Positions 34,873 to 43,087 of a stretch of DNA of 64,000 bases are shown here, piece by piece (position 1 is the first letter of the stretch; every line of letters starts with the position of its first letter). Below the pieces are notes generated by a model that was given only the letters and a program-made list of their open reading frames with translations, was not told the origin of the DNA and ran no database searches. A program made the translations under genes and the position numbers. Location of the stretch: contig NZ_LR130817.1 in assembly GCF_900626145.1 (NCBI RefSeq), positions 1,207,562-1,271,561 of the forward strand. Direction: 5' to 3'. Origin of the DNA: Intestinimonas timonensis (GTDB taxonomy: Bacteria > Bacillota > Clostridia > Oscillospirales > Oscillospiraceae).

Positions 34873-35922
34873 TCAGGGGCGAAGGCCGAAGCGGTAGACA
34901 GTGGTCTGGTGGTACTCCTCCCCTTTGACCAGCAACGCCGAGGGGAACTGTGGCTTGTTGGGGGCGTCGGGAAAGGTCTGGGTCTCCAGGCAGAAGGCCC
35001 AACGCTTGGCATAGGGCGCCCCGCCCTTTCCGGTGGGACAGCCATCCAGGTAGTTGCCCGAGTAGAACTGGATGCCCGGCTGAGTGGTGAGCACCTCCAT
35101 GGTGATGCCGGTGTCCGGGGACCAGGCCCGGGCGGCCGGACGGAGCACCCCGGCGGGGCCGTCCACCACATAGTTGTGGTCGTAGCCCCCTGCCATGGTG
35201 AGCTGGTCAAAGTCATCGTCCACCCGCTCCCCTATGGCCCGGCCAAAACGCAGGTCCATGGGGGTGCCCTCCACCGGCGCGATCTCACCGGTGGGGATGG
35301 ACCCGGCATCGGTGGGGGTGTAGCTCTGGGCGTAGACCTGAATGCCCTGGGCTGTCACCGGTCCGCTCTGGTGACCGGAGAGGTTGAAATAGGCGTGGTT
35401 GGTCAGGTTACAGAGGGTATCGGCACTGCTCCTGGCTCTGTAATCCAGCACGATGCTGTCCTCGGTGAGTCGGTAGGTCACCGAAACATCCAGGTCGCCG
35501 GGGTATCCCTCCTGGCCGTCAGGGCTGTGGAGGGTGAGGGTGGCAAAGTCGGCGCCCCCCTCCGACACGGTCCACACCTGCTTGTCGAAGCCCACCGGTC
35601 CGCCGTGCAGATGGTTCTTCCCGTCGTTGGCCCGAAGAGGGTATGCTTTGCCATTCAGGGTGAACCGGCTGTCGCCGATGCGGTTGGCGTACCGGCCGAT
35701 GAGGGCCCCCAAGAACTTGTCCTGGCGGAGATAGTCCTCCAGGGTAGGCAGGCCCAGAAGCACATCCACCTCCCCGCCCTGCCGGTCGGGGACGATGAGG
35801 GAACGCAGGGCGCCGCCGTAGGTGAGAAGCTCACAGGAGAGCCGTCCCTTCCGCAGGGTGATGAGCGATACCGGCTGCCCATCGGGCAGAGTGCCGAAGG
35901 GTCGAAGATCGAAATGGTCCAT
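34873..35922 (-). CDS. galM: Aldose 1-epimerase (galactose mutarotase)
   Basis: 349 residues. It interconverts alpha and beta anomers of free aldoses. Family motifs: RYANRIGDSRFTLNGKAYPL, NHLHGGPVGFDKQVW with the catalytic His, TNHAYFNLSGH with the second His, and the late Glu region (TQPGIQFYSGNYLDG). Its place between araD and transketolase suggests it acts on L-arabinose, whose isomerase prefers one anomer. Confidence 0.95.
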   Translation of the reverse strand: MDHFDLRPFGTLPDGQPVSLITLRKGRLSCELLTYGGALRSLIVPDRQGGEVDVLLGLPTLEDYLRQDKFLGALIGRYANRIGDSRFTLNGKAYPLRANDGKNHLHGGPVGFDKQVWTVSEGGADFATLTLHSPDGQEGYPGDLDVSVTYRLTEDSIVLDYRARSSADTLCNLTNHAYFNLSGHQSGPVTAQGIQVYAQSYTPTDAGSIPTGEIAPVEGTPMDLRFGRAIGERVDDDFDQLTMAGGYDHNYVVDGPAGVLRPAARAWSPDTGITMEVLTTQPGIQFYSGNYLDGCPTGKGGAPYAKRWAFCLETQTFPDAPNKPQFPSALLVKGEEYHQTTVYRFGLRP

Positions 35923-35949
35923 GTTTCCCTTTCCTCCCGTCGGTCAGCC

Positions 35950-36642
35950 CTAACCGTAGTAGGCGCCGGGGCCGTGCTTACGCAGATAGTGCTTATCCAG
36001 CAGCTCCTGCTGCATGGGGGGCAGGCCGGGGGTGAGGGCCATAGCGTGGAAGGCCATGAAGGCCACCTCCTCCAGCACCACGGCGTTGTGGACGGCGTTG
36101 AAGGGATCGGTGCCCCAGGTGAAGGGGCCGTGGCTATGGACCAGCGCGGCGGGGACCTGTTCGGGGTCAATCTTCCCCTTCTGGAAGGTCTCGATGATGA
36201 CGTTACCCGTCTCCAGCTCGTACTCGCCGCCGATCTCGGCGGGGGTCATTTTCCGGGTACAGGGGATCTCACCGTAGAAGTAGTCCCCCTGGGTGGTGCC
36301 GAAGGCGGGAATACCCCGCCCGGCCTGGGCAAAGGAGGTGGCCCAGCGGCTGTGGGTGTGGACCACACCGCCCAGCCCCTGGAAGGCCCGATAGAGGGCC
36401 AGATGGGTGGGGGTGTCGCTGGAGGGCTTGTACCGACCCTCCACCCGCTCACCGGTCTTTAAGTCCACCACCACCATGTCGTCGGGTCCCATCTCGTCAT
36501 ACTCCACGCCGGATGGCTTGATGACGATGAGGCCCTGCTCCCGGTCAATGCCGGAGACGTTGCCCCAGGTGAAGGTGACCAGTCCGTGCTTGGGCAGCAG
36601 GAGGTTGGCCTTGCAGACCTGCTCCTTGAGTGCTTCCAACAT
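35950..36642 (-). CDS. araD: L-ribulose-5-phosphate 4-epimerase
   Basis: 230 residues. A class II aldolase fold enzyme converting L-ribulose-5-phosphate to D-xylulose-5-phosphate. The metal ligands are visible in [14 protein letters not shown] and [12 protein letters not shown]; the N-terminal [20 protein letters not shown] and [10 protein letters not shown] stretches bind phosphate. GGAGGAAAGGAAGACGCAT precedes the ATG. The start lies inside the extended end of araA (98-base overlap in another frame), which is abnormal and points to a lesion in araA. Confidence 0.96.
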   Translation of the reverse strand: MLEALKEQVCKANLLLPKHGLVTFTWGNVSGIDREQGLIVIKPSGVEYDEMGPDDMVVVDLKTGERVEGRYKPSSDTPTHLALYRAFQGLGGVVHTHSRWATSFAQAGRGIPAFGTTQGDYFYGEIPCTRKMTPAEIGGEYELETGNVIIETFQKGKIDPEQVPAALVHSHGPFTWGTDPFNAVHNAVVLEEVAFMAFHAMALTPGLPPMQQELLDKHYLRKHGPGAYYG

Positions 36643-38194
36643 ATGCGTCTTCCTTTCCTCCGCAAAAGTTCCGCCGGGCAGGGACGGAGCCTCTGCCCGG
36701 CGGCGGGACCGCCCGTGCCCAGAACTTCTTCAGCTTCCAGGCGATGTCGTTGTAGAAGAGCTCCTTCTCCAGAGCCTCCACGGTGGTATCCTTGGTGATG
36801 TGGACGAACTCGATGCCCATCATAGTGGCCCAGTCCTTCATCTGCTCGGCGGTAACGTCGTAGCTGAGGACGGTGTGATGGGCACCGCCGGCGGTGATCC
36901 AGCACTCCACGCCAGTGGTAAGGTTAGGCATGGCCTGCCACATGACACGGGCCACAGGCAGGTTGGGCATGGGCATGATAGGCTTCACACAGTGGATATC
37001 CTGGCAGATCAGACGCAGCCGACCGCCCATATCGATGAGGGAGACCACGATGGCGTCGCCCTCCTTGCCCTCGAACACCAGACGGGCGGGGTCCTCCCGA
37101 TCGCCGATGCCCAGGGGGTGGACCTCAATGCGGGGCTTGGCGGCAGCCACGGAGGGACAGACCTCCAGCATGTGGGCGCCCAGGCTGTACTCCTGGCCCT
37201 TCACCAAATGATAGGTATAGTCCTCCATGAAGGCGGAGGCGCCGTTGCCGTTCTCACCCATGGCCTTCATGATGGCCGTCATGGCGGAGACCTTCCAGTC
37301 ACCCTCGCCGCCGTAGCCGTAACCCTGGGCCATCAGGTGCTGACTGGCCAGGCCGGGCAGCTGCTTCATGCCGTAGAGGTCCTGGAAGGTGTTGGAGAAG
37401 GCCTTGCAGCCCTCGGCGTCCATCATCTTCTTCATGGCGATCTCTTCCCGGGCCTGATAGCGGACGGTCTCCATATCGTCGGTGGCAAAATCGTAGCTGG
37501 CCTTGTAGACGTCCATGAGGGCATCGAGCTCCTCCTCAGTGACGGCGTCCATGGTCTCCACCAGCTTGCCCACCGGCCAGGTGTTGACCTGCCAGCCCAG
37601 CTTGGCCTGGACCTCCACCTTATCGCCCTCGGTGACGGCCACCTCACGCATGTTGTCGCCGAAACGCATGACCTTCAGCTCTTTGCTGACGGCCACGCCG
37701 ATGGCGGCGCGCATCCAGGCGCCCAGCCGCTTCTGGACATCCTCGCCCTGCCAGTAGCCGGCGATGACCTTCCGGGGCATCCGCAGCCGGGCGGCGATAA
37801 AGCCGTGCTCCCGGTCGCCATGGGCGGCCTGGTTCAGGTTCATGAAATCCATGTCGATCTCCTCGTTGGGGATCTCACGGTTGTACTGGGTGGCGAAGTG
37901 GCAGTAAGGCTTCTGGAGATTCACAAAGCCGTTGATCCACATTTTGGAGGGAGAGAAGGTGTGGCACCAGGTGATGATGCCCAGGCAGTTGTCGTCGTGG
38001 TTGGCCTCCTTGACCACATCGGCGATCTCCTTGTTGGTCTTGGCGGTAACCTTATACACCAGCTTGCAGGGCAGGTTACCGGAAGCATTGAGCTTATCGG
38101 CCATCTCGGCGGCCCGGGCGGCTACGGTCTCCAGCACCTCGGGGCCGTACAGGAACTGACTGCCTACCACAAACCAGAATTCTTTGTTATCCAT
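36545..38194 (-). CDS. araA: L-arabinose isomerase with aberrant C-terminal extension
   Basis: 549 residues from [27 protein letters not shown] lies 9 bases upstream. It converts L-arabinose to L-ribulose. Family stretches: [55 protein letters not shown] and [19 protein letters not shown]. The normal enzyme is about 495-500 residues and should end near KLKKF (about 36725). Here the next codon is TGG, one base from TGA or TAG, and translation runs 57 codons through an intergenic hairpin into araD. The core is intact, so it may still be active. Confidence 0.9.
   Translation of the reverse strand: MDNKEFWFVVGSQFLYGPEVLETVAARAAEMADKLNASGNLPCKLVYKVTAKTNKEIADVVKEANHDDNCLGIITWCHTFSPSKMWINGFVNLQKPYCHFATQYNREIPNEEIDMDFMNLNQAAHGDREHGFIAARLRMPRKVIAGYWQGEDVQKRLGAWMRAAIGVAVSKELKVMRFGDNMREVAVTEGDKVEVQAKLGWQVNTWPVGKLVETMDAVTEEELDALMDVYKASYDFATDDMETVRYQAREEIAMKKMMDAEGCKAFSNTFQDLYGMKQLPGLASQHLMAQGYGYGGEGDWKVSAMTAIMKAMGENGNGASAFMEDYTYHLVKGQEYSLGAHMLEVCPSVAAAKPRIEVHPLGIGDREDPARLVFEGKEGDAIVVSLIDMGGRLRLICQDIHCVKPIMPMPNLPVARVMWQAMPNLTTGVECWITAGGAHHTVLSYDVTAEQMKDWATMMGIEFVHITKDTTVEALEKELFYNDIAWKLKKFWARAVPPPGRGSVPARRNFCGGKEDAYVGSTQGAGLQGQPPAAQARTGHLHLGQRLRH
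36670..36702 (-). other. Hairpin in the former araA-araD intergenic region
   Basis: CCGCCGGGCAG / CTGCCCGGCGG, a perfect 11-bp stem around AGGCTCCGTCC, just before the araD ribosome site. It now lies inside the read-through extension of araA. No U-run follows, so it is more likely an mRNA-processing or stability hairpin than a terminator. Confidence 0.6.
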
Positions 38195-38227
38195 GTTTAT
38201 GACCTCCAATTTGTCAAAACATTGTCC

Positions 38228-38910
38228 TTATTTCAAATGTTCCACAGCGGCGCGTTCCACCGCCAGGCCGGGCAGGTACCGGGCCATAAAGGCCTCAAAG
38301 CCGGACTAATCCTCCGCCCGCGGCGGCAGCGTGACCACCTTCTGACCTGCAAAGACCTGATGATCCAGATAGTCCTCCAGGCTCTGACCCGGCTGGTGCC
38401 GGACCAGATAGGCCGCCAGCAGGGCCATGCCCCAGGGGCCGCCCTCGCCGGCGGTCTCCATGACGGACACCGGCGCCCCGGCGGCGGCGGCCATGAGCCG
38501 CTGACCCGCCTCGGGGGTCTTGAAGAATCCGCCGTGGCCCAGGAGCCGGTCCACAGCCACATGCTCCTTAGCCAGGATGTCCAGGCCCATTTTCAAAGTG
38601 GCCAGGGCTGCACACAGCTGGGCCCGCATCAGGTTGGGGAAGGTGAGCCGGGCCTCGGGCGTACGGGCCAGCAGAGGCCGCCCCTCCTCCAGGTCAGCAA
38701 TGGGCTCACCGGAGAGGTAGTTGCACAGCAGCAGCCCACCGCCGTCGGCCTCCCCCCTGAAGCGCAGAGGTGAACATGGCGGTAAAGACCTGGTTCATGT
38801 CCGGGGTCTGGCCCAATGCGGTAAGGAAGCCCTTAAAAACCTCCGCCCAGGCGTTGATCTCATTGGTGCAGTTGTTGCAGTGGACCATAGCCACCGGCTT
38901 GCCGGTGGGG
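38228..38910 (-). pseudogene. araB: Ribulokinase remnant (C-terminal part only)
   Basis: Only the back part of an FGGY ribulokinase remains. From PTGKPVAMVHCNNCTNEINA it follows in frame behind a truncated sugar-binding protein. At 38752-38757 a run of six C shifts the frame by one. The kinase then continues [17 protein letters not shown] and through [20 protein letters not shown] to PPRAED, where an in-frame TAG (about 38307-38309) interrupts it. The expected end, SGFEAFMARYLPGLAVERAA then VEHLK, follows to the TAA at 38228. Roughly the first 330 residues, including the ATP-binding half, are missing, so it cannot be functional. Confidence 0.85.
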
Positions 38911-39953
38911 GTGGTCACCATGTCGATCTCGGGATAGACCTTAGCCACGTTGTCCTCAGCGGCGAACCAAGACTCAGTGACATAGATCTCCTTCTCGGGG
39001 GTCTCGCCAGCCTCGATCTGCTTAATGATCTCGTCAACAGTGGGGGCAGCCATGGGGTTGCACTCAAAGTTGGCGTTGATCTTGCCGTCCATGACCATCT
39101 GGACATAGGGCTTGTTGGCGTCGAAGGAAACCAGGATCACGTCGCCGCCCACGCCGTAGGTAACACCAGCGTTGTCCATGGCGGTCATGGCACCAGCGGC
39201 CTCGTTATCGTTCTGGCAGATGACCACGTTGAACTGGCCAGCGTAGCTCTGGCAGTAGGACTCCATGACCTCCTGGCCGCCGGCCTCGGTGAAGTCACCG
39301 GACTGAGAGTCGAGGATGGTCCAGCCCTCGCGGTCAGCGATCTCCTTGAAGCCGTCGGTACGGCCGATGGTGGCGGAGGCGCCGGTGGAACCCTCGATGA
39401 CCAGAGCGTTGATCTCGGTGATGCCCTTGTCGGCAGCATAGGCCTTCAGCCACTCGCCGCAGGCCAGGCCCTCAACCTTAAAGTCAGAGCCGACCCAGGA
39501 CACATACTTGTCGGAGTCGTCGATGGTACGGTCGATGACGATGACGGGGATGCCGGCATCCTCACACTCGGTCAGAACGGCGTCCCAGCCGGTGGCCACG
39601 ATGGGATCAATGATGGTGTATAGTCAACGCCCTGCTGGATGAAGTTACGGACAGCGGACAGCTGAGCGGCGGAGTCGTTGTCGCAGTCCACGAAGGACAG
39701 CTCATAGCCGTTCTCCTCAGAGAACACGTCCTGAGCGGACTTGGTGGAGGCGGTACGCCAATCGGACTCGTGGCCCACCTGAGCAAAACCAACGGTGATC
39801 AGGTCGCCGGTGCTGCCGGTCTCAGCGGGGGTAGTAGCTTCCACTTCGCCGGTCTCGGCGGGAGCAGGGGTGGAGGCGCTGCCGCCGCCGCAGGCGGCCA
39901 GAGAAAGACCCATTGCAAGAGCGAGCGTCATGGCGAGGAACTTTCTTTTCATT
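38911..39953 (-). pseudogene. Frameshifted sugar ABC transporter substrate-binding lipoprotein
   Basis: It begins MKRKFLAMTLALAMGLSLAA with lipobox LAAC and continues as a periplasmic-binding-protein type 1 domain of the YtfQ kind (TVGFAQVGHESDWRTASTKS, NFIQQGVDY). At about 39616-39620 two extra bases shift the frame; the sequence resumes as VATGWDAVLTECEDAGIPVI and runs to KVYPEIDMVTT. There it joins the middle of araB without a stop. The ATPase and permease genes expected between such a protein and araB are absent, so one deletion probably removed them. Confidence 0.85.
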
Positions 39954-40022
39954 ATTGATCTCTCCATTTCTTCGATTTTTGCCGTCGGCCCCCTGGAACT
40001 GGCCTCCGGACTTTGTACCTGC

Positions 40023-40028
40023 AGTATA
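40023..40028 (-). promoter_or_regulatory. Likely -10 of the arabinose operon
   Basis: Minus strand TATACT about 70 bases before the binding-protein start. No convincing -35 is present 17 bases upstream. A half-site ATTTGTAC (about 40124-40131 on the minus strand) matches half of the known Bacillus AraR operator. Confidence 0.4.
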
Positions 40029-40227
40029 CTCCCGTTGGAAAACCATATAAATAATTCATCCGTATAAATGTATTTTTGTTTCATTAAACAATATAAATCT
40101 TGTTCTTTTTGCATCAAAAAGAAGTACAAATAAAAATTAATGTTCAAAATATTTTATATTTTCAATTTTATTTCAAGTTTTAAATGGTAATTCACAAAAT
40201 AAGTTTTCATATATGAAATATATAATT

Positions 40228-40271
40228 TCCGCTTATTGTCCTGCATTTTTCACAAAATCCGCTTATTCTCC
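40228..40271. repeat. 30-bp-spaced direct repeat in the ara control region
   Basis: TCCGCTTATTGTCC (40228-40241) and TCCGCTTATTCTCC (40258-40271), 13 of 14 bases identical, start exactly 30 bases apart (three helical turns). They lie in an AT-rich stretch between the divergent ara operon and araR. The rest of 39954-40423 holds no gene. Confidence 0.7.
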
Positions 40272-40423
40272 CCGTTAGTTTTTGTCTTGCTCAAAATTCT
40301 TCACAATTTATAGCACCAATTTCAGCGGTCACATTGTGTCAGTATGACAGGGCTCCCTTTCTGTCCCTGTTCCCTTTTTTCTTGTTCCTTTTCTTGTCAT
40401 GCGTATAACTTTTTAATGATCGA

Positions 40424-40462
40424 TGTATTTCTCTTGCAAACAAAATACAAATATGATATGAT
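40424..40462 (+). promoter_or_regulatory. araR promoter with inverted repeat
   Basis: TTGCAA (40434-40439), 17-base spacer, TATGAT (40457-40462). TGTATTT (40424-40430) and AAATACA (40443-40449) form an inverted repeat that straddles the -35, a plausible autoregulatory operator. Confidence 0.6.
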
Positions 40463-40540
40463 GATTGATGCCGATCCGGTATCCTTTTCCACGGTGGATC
40501 GATCATGTCCGCCGGCGTTGCCCGGCCGGAAGGAGGAGCG

Positions 40541-41611
40541 ATGATGGCGCCAAAATATCAAATGGTGGCAGACGCACTGCGCAGCGGTATCCTGGAGGGC
40601 GCCTATGAAAAGCGCAGGCTTCTGCCCACGGAGCATGCCCTTTGTGAGCAATTTCAGGTGAGCCGCCAGACGGTACGGCAGGCGCTCTCTCTCCTGGCTT
40701 CCGAAGGGCTGATCGACCGCCGTCAGGGCAGCGGCTCCCATGTGCTTGAGCGCGCTCCGGCTGCGCCCGCCCCCCGCCGCTCCATTGCCATCGTCACCAC
40801 TTATATCAGTGACTACATCTTCCCCAGCATCCTTCGTGAGGTTGAGACCGTCCTGGCCGCCAACAACAGCGCCCCTCTCCTCTTCGCCACTCAAAACCAG
40901 GTGGCCAACGAGCGCAAGGTCCTCCAGACTTTGCTGGATCTGGAGCCTCTGGACGGCGTGTTGGTGGAGGGCACCAAGACCGGCCTGCCCAACCCCAATC
41001 TAGACCTCTATGAGCAACTGATGCAGCGCAACATCCCACTGGTATTTATGAACGGCTACTATCCTCAGCTGGAAGGTCCTTTGGCCGTGCTGGATGACAA
41101 CTATGCCGGAGGACGGGTGCTGGTGGAATACCTCTATGAAAAAGGGCACCGGGACATTGCAGGCATTTTCAAGGGAGACGACATCCAGGGGCCGCAGCGC
41201 TACTCCGGCTATATCGAGGCCCTCCGGGACCTGAACCTGCCCATGGATGACCGCCGCATCTTCTGGTATAACACCGAGCAGAAGGAATCTCTCCTCTCCG
41301 GCGCTCACCTGGACCCCCTTTTACGCAGCATGGAAGGCTGCACCGCTGTGGTCTGTTATAACGACGAGATCGCCAGCCGTTTGGTGGCTTACCTCATTAA
41401 ACAGGGCGTCCGTGTCCCCCAGGATCTGGCTGTGGTCAGCTTTGACAACAGTCAATACAGTGAGCTGGCCCATCCTCGGATCACCTCCCTCTCTCACGGC
41501 AGTGAGAATGTGGGCAGTACTGCCGCTCAGCTTCTCATCCGCCTTCTTCAAGGCGAGTCCTGCCAATCTCAGCTGGTCCCATGGGTACTGATGGAAAAGG
41601 AGAGCAGCTGA
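40541..41611 (+). CDS. araR: AraR-like transcription regulator (GntR HTH + LacI-type sensor)
   Basis: 356 residues; AGGAGGAGCG precedes two consecutive ATG codons. The N-terminal GntR winged helix is YQMVADALRSGILEGAYEKR, TEHALCEQFQVSRQTVRQAL and GLIDRRQGSGSHVLE. From about 80 a LacI/periplasmic-binding-type sensor follows (SIAIVTTYISDYIFPSILRE, VCYNDEIASRLVAYLIKQG, SFDNSQYSELAHPRITSL). This combination defines AraR, which releases DNA on binding L-arabinose. It is divergent from the arabinose operon. The gene is intact although the operon it should control is damaged. Confidence 0.92.
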   Translation: MMAPKYQMVADALRSGILEGAYEKRRLLPTEHALCEQFQVSRQTVRQALSLLASEGLIDRRQGSGSHVLERAPAAPAPRRSIAIVTTYISDYIFPSILREVETVLAANNSAPLLFATQNQVANERKVLQTLLDLEPLDGVLVEGTKTGLPNPNLDLYEQLMQRNIPLVFMNGYYPQLEGPLAVLDDNYAGGRVLVEYLYEKGHRDIAGIFKGDDIQGPQRYSGYIEALRDLNLPMDDRRIFWYNTEQKESLLSGAHLDPLLRSMEGCTAVVCYNDEIASRLVAYLIKQGVRVPQDLAVVSFDNSQYSELAHPRITSLSHGSENVGSTAAQLLIRLLQGESCQSQLVPWVLMEKESS

Positions 41612-41621
41612 GGGCTTTCAA

Positions 41622-41789
41622 ATGCAAGACGCAGACAGAAAAACTCCTGCCATACGCCGGAGGCTCTCACAGGCTCCCATGTCCCTGACCGCCACCGACT
41701 ACCGCCTTATCATCGTTTTCAACAGCGCCCTCATCACGCTAGGCAACGTTGGAATCCTTAATACGAACATAACTGAACAGCTCCAGTAA
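41622..41789 (+). CDS. Short uncharacterised reading frame after araR
   Basis: 55 codons, MQDADRKTPAIRRRLSQAPM and then a hydrophobic stretch (YRLIIVFNSALITLGNVGIL) ending at TAA three bases before the IS3 end. TGAGGG lies 7 bases before the ATG and 10 bases separate it from araR. It could be a real small membrane peptide or the front of a gene cut by the insertion; no family is recognised. Confidence 0.35.
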   Translation: MQDADRKTPAIRRRLSQAPMSLTATDYRLIIVFNSALITLGNVGILNTNITEQLQ

Positions 41790-41810
41790 AACCGGACAAT
41801 AGACAAAAGG

Positions 41811-41846
41811 CCCCCTAATGTAGGAAAATAAAGCTACATTAGGGGG
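41811..41846 (+). promoter_or_regulatory. Left-end hairpin hiding the orfA ribosome site
   Basis: CCCCCTAATGTAG (41811-41823) and CTACATTAGGGGG (41834-41846) form a perfect 13-bp stem around GAAAATAAAG. AGGGGG, the orfA Shine-Dalgarno, is the end of the 3' arm, 7 bases before the ATG. Transcripts entering from outside would fold and block transposase translation. Confidence 0.85.
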
Positions 41847-41853
41847 TCTTGCT

Positions 41854-42126
41854 ATGTCCGGAAAAAAAGGGATGAAAAAGTATCCGGTAGGGATACGAGA
41901 AGAAGTGGTGTCACGAATCCGCGGAGGAGAAAGCCAGCGTGCTTTATGTCGGGAGTATGGGATCAGCCGGTGGGCTATTCAGTGCTGGCTAAAGGAGCCT
42001 GTCCTTCCAAAAGCGCGGGGGCGTAAACCCGCAAAAACACTGGCGGAGTACAAGTATGAGAACAAACGGCTAAAGATGGAAAACGAGCTGTTGCGGGATT
42101 TTCTGCGCTCCACAGGAAGGAAGTGA
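41854..42126 (+). CDS. IS3-family OrfA (helix-turn-helix)
   Basis: 90 residues. The N-terminal helix-turn-helix is SRIRGGESQRALCREYGISR then WAIQCWLKE, followed by a leucine-zipper-like coiled coil (LAEYKYENKRLKMENELLRD). It binds the IS ends. Its stop overlaps the orfB start (GTGA). No A6G-type slippage site is seen at the overlap; coupled translation from GGAAGGAA-GTG is the simpler model. Confidence 0.9.
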   Translation: MSGKKGMKKYPVGIREEVVSRIRGGESQRALCREYGISRWAIQCWLKEPVLPKARGRKPAKTLAEYKYENKRLKMENELLRDFLRSTGRK

Positions 42127-42980
42127 GGCCAAGGGCAAAATACGCAGTAATCTACCGGCACAGAAACGAATATCCGGTAACCGTTATGTGTCGCTTCTTT
42201 CAGGTATCCCGCAGCGGATACTATGATTTCGTCCATCGTTTGGGCAGGCCGGAGAAAGACGCGGCCCTTGCAGAAATCATCGCGGAACAGCGAGAGCGCA
42301 GCTTTCGTACGTATGGCTACCGCAGAATGTGGCTGGTGCTGAAGAAGCGAGGCATCCACCGTAATCCCAAGACCATCCTGCGTATCATGGAGAAATATGG
42401 TTTGCTTGCGGAGATCCGGAGACGCAGAAAATGGCAGCAGATGGGGCAGCAAGTCCACAAGTACAAGAATCTGCTGAATAGGGAGTTTTATGCGAACAGG
42501 CCCAACAGCAAATGGGTGACGGACATCTCCTACATCCACACCAAGCAGGGCGTATTGTACCTGTCCATGATCCGGGACCTTTACGACAACAGCATTGTTG
42601 CCTACAAGACCGGCACAAAGCAGACAGTCAACCTGGTGCTGGACACCATTCGCCTGGCCATGCGCAAGGAGAAAAAGAGGGCCGCTGCGGAGTTGCAGCT
42701 CCACAGCGACCAGGGGTTCCAGTACACCTCGCAAGCATACTTCGACCTGACAAAATCTTATGGCATTACGCCTTCCATGTCAAGATGCGGAAACTGTTAC
42801 GACAACGCTATGGCGGAAAATTTCTTTTCCATCCTCAAGACAGAGTGTATCTACCGCCATAAACCGGCCTCATTCTGTGAGGCCAATGAGATGATTGACC
42901 GCTATATCAATTTTTACAACCACGAGCGCATCCAGCTAAAAACTGGAGTGGCGCCGCTCACGCTGCGCCACTCCGCTTAA
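42123..42980 (+). CDS. IS3-family OrfB transposase (DDE)
   Basis: 285 residues from a GTG start. HTH_21-like N-terminus (YGYRRMWLVLKKRGIHRNPK) and an rve integrase core: first Asp in NSKWVTDISYIHT, second Asp in LQLHSDQGFQYTS, Glu in NAMAENFFSILKTE, giving the D-D-35-E set. The C-terminal YINFYNHERIQLKTGVAPL is typical of the IS150 group. The reading frame is intact. Confidence 0.95.
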   Translation: MRPRAKYAVIYRHRNEYPVTVMCRFFQVSRSGYYDFVHRLGRPEKDAALAEIIAEQRERSFRTYGYRRMWLVLKKRGIHRNPKTILRIMEKYGLLAEIRRRRKWQQMGQQVHKYKNLLNREFYANRPNSKWVTDISYIHTKQGVLYLSMIRDLYDNSIVAYKTGTKQTVNLVLDTIRLAMRKEKKRAAAELQLHSDQGFQYTSQAYFDLTKSYGITPSMSRCGNCYDNAMAENFFSILKTECIYRHKPASFCEANEMIDRYINFYNHERIQLKTGVAPLTLRHSA

Positions 42981-43087
42981 AACTTCATATTTCCCTACAT
43001 TGAGGCCTTTTTGTGCTGTCCGCACAATTTGGGGCGGTTCACCCATAGGTGGGAAGGGCGGCTCTCTCTTTTTTCATGACCCGTTGG

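Larger units (their letters stand above)
41793..43022 (+). mobile_element. IS3-family (IS150-like) insertion sequence
   Basis: About 1230 bp. The ends are imperfect inverted repeats: left CGGACAATAGACAAAAGGCC, right (complement) CGGACAGCACAAAAAGGCC, followed in both by an AATGTAGG word. Two overlapping genes, orfA and orfB, are intact. No clear target duplication is seen at these ends (AAC left, CAC right), so the exact boundary is uncertain by a few bases or the duplication has decayed. Confidence 0.85.
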
